This document shows positions 60,781-64,000 of a stretch of DNA of 64,000 nucleotides, in pieces. Every line of letters starts with the position of its first letter. Within the stretch, counting starts at the first letter, position 1. The stretch covers positions 1-64,000 of the forward strand of contig NZ_BAAARY010000006.1 of the NCBI RefSeq assembly GCF_039532605.1, in the 5' to 3' direction. The notes beneath the pieces were generated by a model. It saw only the letters and a list, made by a program, of their open reading frames with translations, did not search any database and was not told where the DNA came from. The position numbers were made by a program, and so were the translations under genes. Source of the stretch: Pilimelia columellifera. Lineage in GTDB: Bacteria; Actinomycetota; Actinomycetes; Mycobacteriales; Micromonosporaceae.

Positions 60781-62127
60781 GTGGATCTGGCAGCGGCAAC
60801 CCTGGCTGAGCCGATGGCGTTGGCCGTCGGCTCCGGGCTGTTGGCTGGCCTGGCCTTGGCCACCGTCGCATGGGCGGTCCACAGCCGCCGATCGCGTCCG
60901 GCCGGCTCCCTCCGCGCCGTACCGAGCGGCGCAACCAGGGGGAGGACCATCATCGGCGCGCTCACCACCGACGTCCATCGCCGCTGTCTGGACGCGCTCC
61001 GGGCCGGCATGGTCGTGCTCGACGCCGACGACGAGCCGGTGCTGGTCAACCCGGCGGCTCGGGCGATGGGCCTGCTCCGTGCGGCCGGTCCGGGCATCGT
61101 CACCGCGCACCCCATCGTGCGGACCATCGCCGGGCAGGTCCGCCGCACCGGCGTCCGCCGTGAGGTGGAGCTGGACCTGCCGCGTGGTCGGGCGCCCGGG
61201 GGCTCGGACGCCCTCGGGGTGCACCTGAGCGCGGTCTCGCTGGGGGAGGGCTACGTCGCCGTCGAGGCGTCGGACGTCACCGAGGCGCACCGCGTGGCCA
61301 GGGTGCGGAAAGATTTCGTCGCCAACGTGAGTCACGAGCTGAAGACCCCGATCGGGGCGTTGCAGCTGCTCGCCGAGGCGCTGCTCGACGCCACCGAGGC
61401 GCCGGTCGACGACAACGCCGTCGCGCAGCCCGAGGCGACGGCCGCGACGCGTCTGAGCGCTCTCGGCGTCGCTGACGATGTGGCCGCCGCGCGGCGCTTC
61501 GCCGAGCGCATCCAGATCGAGTCCACCAGGCTCGGCAGGCTCGTCAACGAGCTACTGGAGCTGTCCCGGCTACAGGGCGCGGAGCCGCTGCCGGACCTGG
61601 TGCCGGTCTCGCTGGACTGGGTGATCGCCGAGGTGATCGACCGCAGTCGCACCGCCGCCGCGGCCAAGCACATCACGGTCGAGGTGACCGGGGACAAGAA
61701 CCGCACCGTGTACGGCCGGGACAGTCAACTCGCGACCGCCCTGGCGAACCTCGTGGAGAACGCCATCGCCTACGCCAGCGAGAACACCACGGTCGCGGTG
61801 ACGGTCGGCGGGGACGCCGACGAGTTGACCCTTGAAGTCACCGACGAGGGCATCGGCATCGCCGCCGGCGACCTCGACCGGATCTTTGAACGCTTCTACC
61901 GGGCCGACCAGGCGCGTTCCCGCGCGACCGGCGGCACCGGGCTGGGGCTGGCGATCGTCAAACACATCGCCACCAACCACGGCGGCCGGGTCGAGGTGCG
62001 CAGCAGGCTCGGTGAGGGGTCGACGTTCACGCTTCGGTTGCCGGCGCGCCCGCCGGAGGAGAGCCTGCCGATACCGATGTCTGCTGAAGTCGCGGCTGGC
62101 CGTGCCGCTGGCGGCTCTGCCGCCTGA
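60781..62127 (+). CDS. senX3: Phosphate-sensing histidine kinase SenX3 (PhoR)
   Basis: 448 residues. One N-terminal helix pair (about 12-33), a PAS-like domain (60-170), then HisKA with His185 in FVANVSHELKTPIGALQLLAEAL and HATPase with N box LVENAIAYA, G1 DEGIGI and G2 GTGLGLAI. It phosphorylates RegX3 when phosphate is scarce. The GTG has no ribosome site; TACGAT (60769-60774) lies six bases upstream, so the mRNA may be leaderless. Order and type equal senX3 beside gpm in mycobacteria and phoR in Streptomyces. Confidence 0.95.
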   Translation: MDLAAATLAEPMALAVGSGLLAGLALATVAWAVHSRRSRPAGSLRAVPSGATRGRTIIGALTTDVHRRCLDALRAGMVVLDADDEPVLVNPAARAMGLLRAAGPGIVTAHPIVRTIAGQVRRTGVRREVELDLPRGRAPGGSDALGVHLSAVSLGEGYVAVEASDVTEAHRVARVRKDFVANVSHELKTPIGALQLLAEALLDATEAPVDDNAVAQPEATAATRLSALGVADDVAAARRFAERIQIESTRLGRLVNELLELSRLQGAEPLPDLVPVSLDWVIAEVIDRSRTAAAAKHITVEVTGDKNRTVYGRDSQLATALANLVENAIAYASENTTVAVTVGGDADELTLEVTDEGIGIAAGDLDRIFERFYRADQARSRATGGTGLGLAIVKHIATNHGGRVEVRSRLGEGSTFTLRLPARPPEESLPIPMSAEVAAGRAAGGSAA

Positions 62128-62140
62128 CGAAAGGAACAAT

Positions 62141-62824
62141 GTGTCCCGGGTGCTGGTCGTGGAGGACGAGGAGTCCTTCTCCGATGCTCTGTCCTACATG
62201 CTGCGCAAAGAGGGGTTCGAGGTCGCGGTGGCGGCGACCGGGACGGCGGCCCTCACCGAGTTCGACCGCGCCGGGGCGGACATCGTCCTGCTCGACCTGA
62301 TGCTGCCCGAGATGGCCGGCACCGAGGTGTGCCGGCAACTGCGGCAGCGGTCCCAGGTGCCGATCATCATGGTCACCGCGCGGGACAGCGAGATCGACAA
62401 GGTCGTCGGGCTGGAGATCGGCGCCGACGACTACGTGACCAAGCCGTACTCGCCGCGGGAGTTGGTGGCCCGGATCCGGGCGGTCCTGCGCCGGCAGGGC
62501 TCCGAGCCGGTGGAGTCCGACGCGGGCTCGCTCATCGCCGGTCCGGTGCGGATGGACGTCGAGCGGCATGTGGTGACCGTGGGCGGGGCGCCGGTGGCGC
62601 TGCCGTTGAAGGAGTTCGAGCTGCTGGAGCTGCTGTTGCGCAACGCCGGCCGGGTGTTGACCCGGGGGCAGTTGATCGACCGGGTGTGGGGCGCGGACTA
62701 CGTCGGCGACACCAAGACGTTGGACGTGCATGTCAAGCGGTTGCGTTCGAAGGTCGAGCCGGAACCGTCGAGCCCGCGGCACATCGTCACGGTGCGAGGT
62801 CTGGGCTACAAGTTCGAGCCGTGA
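62141..62824 (+). CDS. regX3: Phosphate response regulator RegX3 (PhoP)
   Basis: 227 residues. Receiver with acidic Glu/Asp at 8-11, phospho-acceptor Asp52 in LLDLMLPEM and Lys101 in VTKPYSP; OmpR-type winged helix with LPLKEFELLELLLRNAGRVLTRGQLIDRVWGADY and TLDVHVKRLRSKVE. It should bind the three PHO boxes in this window. GTG 62141 follows AAAGGA, 13 bases after senX3. Confidence 0.97.
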   Translation: MSRVLVVEDEESFSDALSYMLRKEGFEVAVAATGTAALTEFDRAGADIVLLDLMLPEMAGTEVCRQLRQRSQVPIIMVTARDSEIDKVVGLEIGADDYVTKPYSPRELVARIRAVLRRQGSEPVESDAGSLIAGPVRMDVERHVVTVGGAPVALPLKEFELLELLLRNAGRVLTRGQLIDRVWGADYVGDTKTLDVHVKRLRSKVEPEPSSPRHIVTVRGLGYKFEP

Positions 62825-62872
62825 CCAACACGGCTACGACGTCTGCGGTCGGACCGCGGCCCTGTCGGTGGC

Positions 62873-63040
62873 TCAGAGCTGGCGGATGATCGCCCAGCCG
62901 CCCCACAGGATGGACAGGGAGAGCAGGCCAGCGACGGGCATCGCCCAGAAGCCGACTTTGCGCTGCCCGACGAGCCACATGCCGCCCCAGCCGACGGCGC
63001 CGGCGGCCAGCAGGAACACGAACCAGAGTAGGTATTTCAC
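62873..63040 (-). CDS. 55-residue two-helix membrane protein
   Basis: GTG 63040 follows AAAGGGA on the minus strand and opens 55 codons ending at 62873. Two helices are plain: YLLWFVFLLAAGAVGWGGMWLV and FWAMPVAGLLSLSILWGGWAII, joined by a short GQRKVG turn. Codon use is normal for this genome. Function unknown. It converges on regX3 and could be part of the envelope or phosphate response, which position alone does not prove. Confidence 0.7.
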   Translation of the reverse strand: MKYLLWFVFLLAAGAVGWGGMWLVGQRKVGFWAMPVAGLLSLSILWGGWAIIRQL

Positions 63041-63199
63041 CTTGTCCCTTTCGAAGGATCGAGAGAGACGAATCTGATACGTGATCGGCTTCGGGGTAAA
63101 GGCAACTGTCGGATATCTGACTTACTGGCCAGGTCTGGGCCGATCGTGGAGGAGGCCACCCACCTTGTCTGGGGCTGCGTCACGCAAGTCCGACGCGAT

Positions 63200-63218
63200 C
63201 TGTACGGTGGTTGTACAG
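63200..63218. promoter_or_regulatory. Palindrome at the toxin-antitoxin promoter
   Basis: CTGTAC-N7-GTACAG lies just before the antitoxin start. TACAGT (63214-63219), a good -10, is six bases from the ATG, so the transcript may be leaderless. The palindrome probably binds the antitoxin for autorepression. Confidence 0.68.
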
Positions 63219-63225
63219 TTGGCTG

Positions 63226-63489
63226 ATGACTGCGCACCCGACGCCTCAGCCCCCTGGGTCTGAGCCCCCTGAGGCCAGCGTGGCCATCAGCGACGCCCGG
63301 GCCCGGCTCGCCGAGCTGGTGGAGTCCGCCGAGGCCGGCACCGTCACCTACCTGACCCGGCACGGGCATCGGGTGGCCGCCATCGTGCCGGTTGATCTCC
63401 CGGCGGAGGCGGGCAGCGCGCGGGTCCGGGCCTTCGCCCGGGACTTCGCCGATCGGCGCCGCGGGCTGCTCGACCGCCTCGCGGAGTGA
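63226..63489 (+). CDS. Type II antitoxin, Phd/YefM family
   Basis: 87 residues. Phd/YefM pattern ASVAISDARARLAELVESAEAGTVTYLTRHGHRVAAIVPVD, a DNA-binding N-terminal fold, then an Arg/Asp-rich C-terminal helix that would cover the toxin. ATG 63226 is used; an earlier in-frame start lies inside the operator. Its stop overlaps the Doc start (GTGA). Confidence 0.88.
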   Translation: MTAHPTPQPPGSEPPEASVAISDARARLAELVESAEAGTVTYLTRHGHRVAAIVPVDLPAEAGSARVRAFARDFADRRRGLLDRLAE

Positions 63490-63860
63490 CGCGTCACCTG
63501 ACGGTCGAGGATGTCCTGGCGATCGCCGAAGAGATCGGCGCCGGGGCGGAGCTGCGTGATTTCGGCCTGCTCGATTCGGCCGTGGGAAGGCCCCGGGCGT
63601 CCCTGTTCGGCGCGGACGCCTACCCGGACTTCTGGTCCAAGGCGGCAGCGCTCATGCACTCGATCGTCGCGAACCACCCGTTCGTCGACGGTAACAAGCG
63701 CACCGGGCTGGTCTCGGCGTTGGCGTTCCTGGACCTCAACGGCGTCCCCATCGCAGCATTCGACGAATCGGATGCCTACGACTTCACCATCGCGGTCGCT
63801 TCGGGCGCGCTCACCGAGATCGACGCCATCGCTGACCAGCTACGGCGCGTTTTCGGCTGA
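63486..63860 (+). CDS. doc: Fic/Doc family toxin
   Basis: 124 residues, a Doc-type Fic domain. The motif is NHPFVDGNKRTGL with catalytic His64 and GNKR 69-72; the N-terminal VEDVLAIAEEI and the GLLDSAVGRPRASLFGADAYPDFWSKAAALMHSI region match Doc proteins. P1 Doc phosphorylates EF-Tu and stops translation; the same is likely here. Antitoxin immediately upstream. Its last 21 bases overlap a converging partial gene. Confidence 0.92.
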   Translation: MTRHLTVEDVLAIAEEIGAGAELRDFGLLDSAVGRPRASLFGADAYPDFWSKAAALMHSIVANHPFVDGNKRTGLVSALAFLDLNGVPIAAFDESDAYDFTIAVASGALTEIDAIADQLRRVFG

Positions 63861-64000
63861 CGGCGTCGCGGCGACCGTGGCCGGGTGGGGGGCGATCTGG
63901 CCGGTGGCGACGCGGGCCGCGCACAGCCGTTCCAGCTCCCCGTATGCCGCCGACCCGATGAGGGCGGTCAGCTCCGCCGCGTACGACCGGTACATCGGCT
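63840..64000 (-). CDS. C-terminal end of an unidentified gene (partial)
   Basis: The minus-strand frame is open from the window edge to a TAG at 63840. It encodes about 52 residues (MYRSYAAELTALIGSAAYGEL, then LCAARVATGQIAPHPATVAA), helical and GC3-rich like real genes. No family is recognised. It overlaps the Doc gene end by 21 bases tail to tail. Confidence 0.5.
   Translation of the reverse strand, partial: PMYRSYAAELTALIGSAAYGELERLCAARVATGQIAPHPATVAATPSAENAP

Overview
The window is high-GC, GTG-start-rich DNA from an actinobacterium. It carries mycothiol biosynthesis genes (mshA, mshD), mycothiol-type enzymes, an orphan GlnR beside mshD, and the block XRE regulator - HbhA-like - DUF2516 ... 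murB - SDR - mshA - YbjN - gpmA - phoU/senX3-regX3. That block has the same order as the Rv0474-Rv0491 region of Mycobacterium tuberculosis. Gene content and style best fit Micromonosporaceae (Micromonospora/Salinispora-like). This assignment is inference; no rRNA or tRNA gene is present to confirm it.

Layout. 0-9 kb: a 5'-truncated RCK-type ion channel subunit, a PAP2 phosphatase, a DeoR regulator, an ABC exporter pair coupled to a DUF3263 gene, an AT-richer gene-poor island (5.6-6.0 kb), a tandem GNAT and paaN. 9-24 kb: beta-lactamase-like hydrolases, a cold-shock gene, a solitary groEL behind two CIRCE operators, an M19 dipeptidase, a polytopic membrane subtilase, glpD, a PrsW protease, a stand-alone GroES-like gene and an AI-2E exporter. 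24-37 kb: a DinG helicase, then a phosphate block (DUF47-pit behind a PHO box; pstSCAB behind a PHO box; mshD; glnR). Between pit and pst lies the wreck of a zinc ABC/anchored-protein locus whose Zur-type operator is still intact. 37-50 kb: envelope and metabolic genes including a nitrobindin, a Tat-exported M28 peptidase, a P450, pabC, a probably leaderless Fur-type regulator with ygfZ, and a TetR-controlled divergent redox cluster with a perfect 17-bp palindrome. 50-64 kb: XRE/HbhA-like/DUF2516, murB, mshA, gpmA, phoU and senX3-regX3 behind a PHO box, a 55-residue membrane protein and a Phd-Doc toxin-antitoxin pair.

How the genes work together. The clearest theme is a nearly complete phosphate regulon. 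The sensor-regulator pair (SenX3-RegX3, called PhoR-PhoP in Streptomyces), its modulator PhoU, the high-affinity transporter PstSCAB and the low-affinity Pit system all lie here. Repeats with TGAAC cores (11-nt period, or 22 nt at phoU/senX3) precede all three transcription units. A second theme is mycothiol and redox metabolism. No tRNA, rRNA, CRISPR array, intact insertion sequence or prophage was seen. I found no convincing new defence or biosynthetic system. The most unusual items are the membrane-embedded subtilase, the decayed zinc locus, the AT-rich island, the leaderless autoregulatory-looking starts and two conserved-looking micro-genes.
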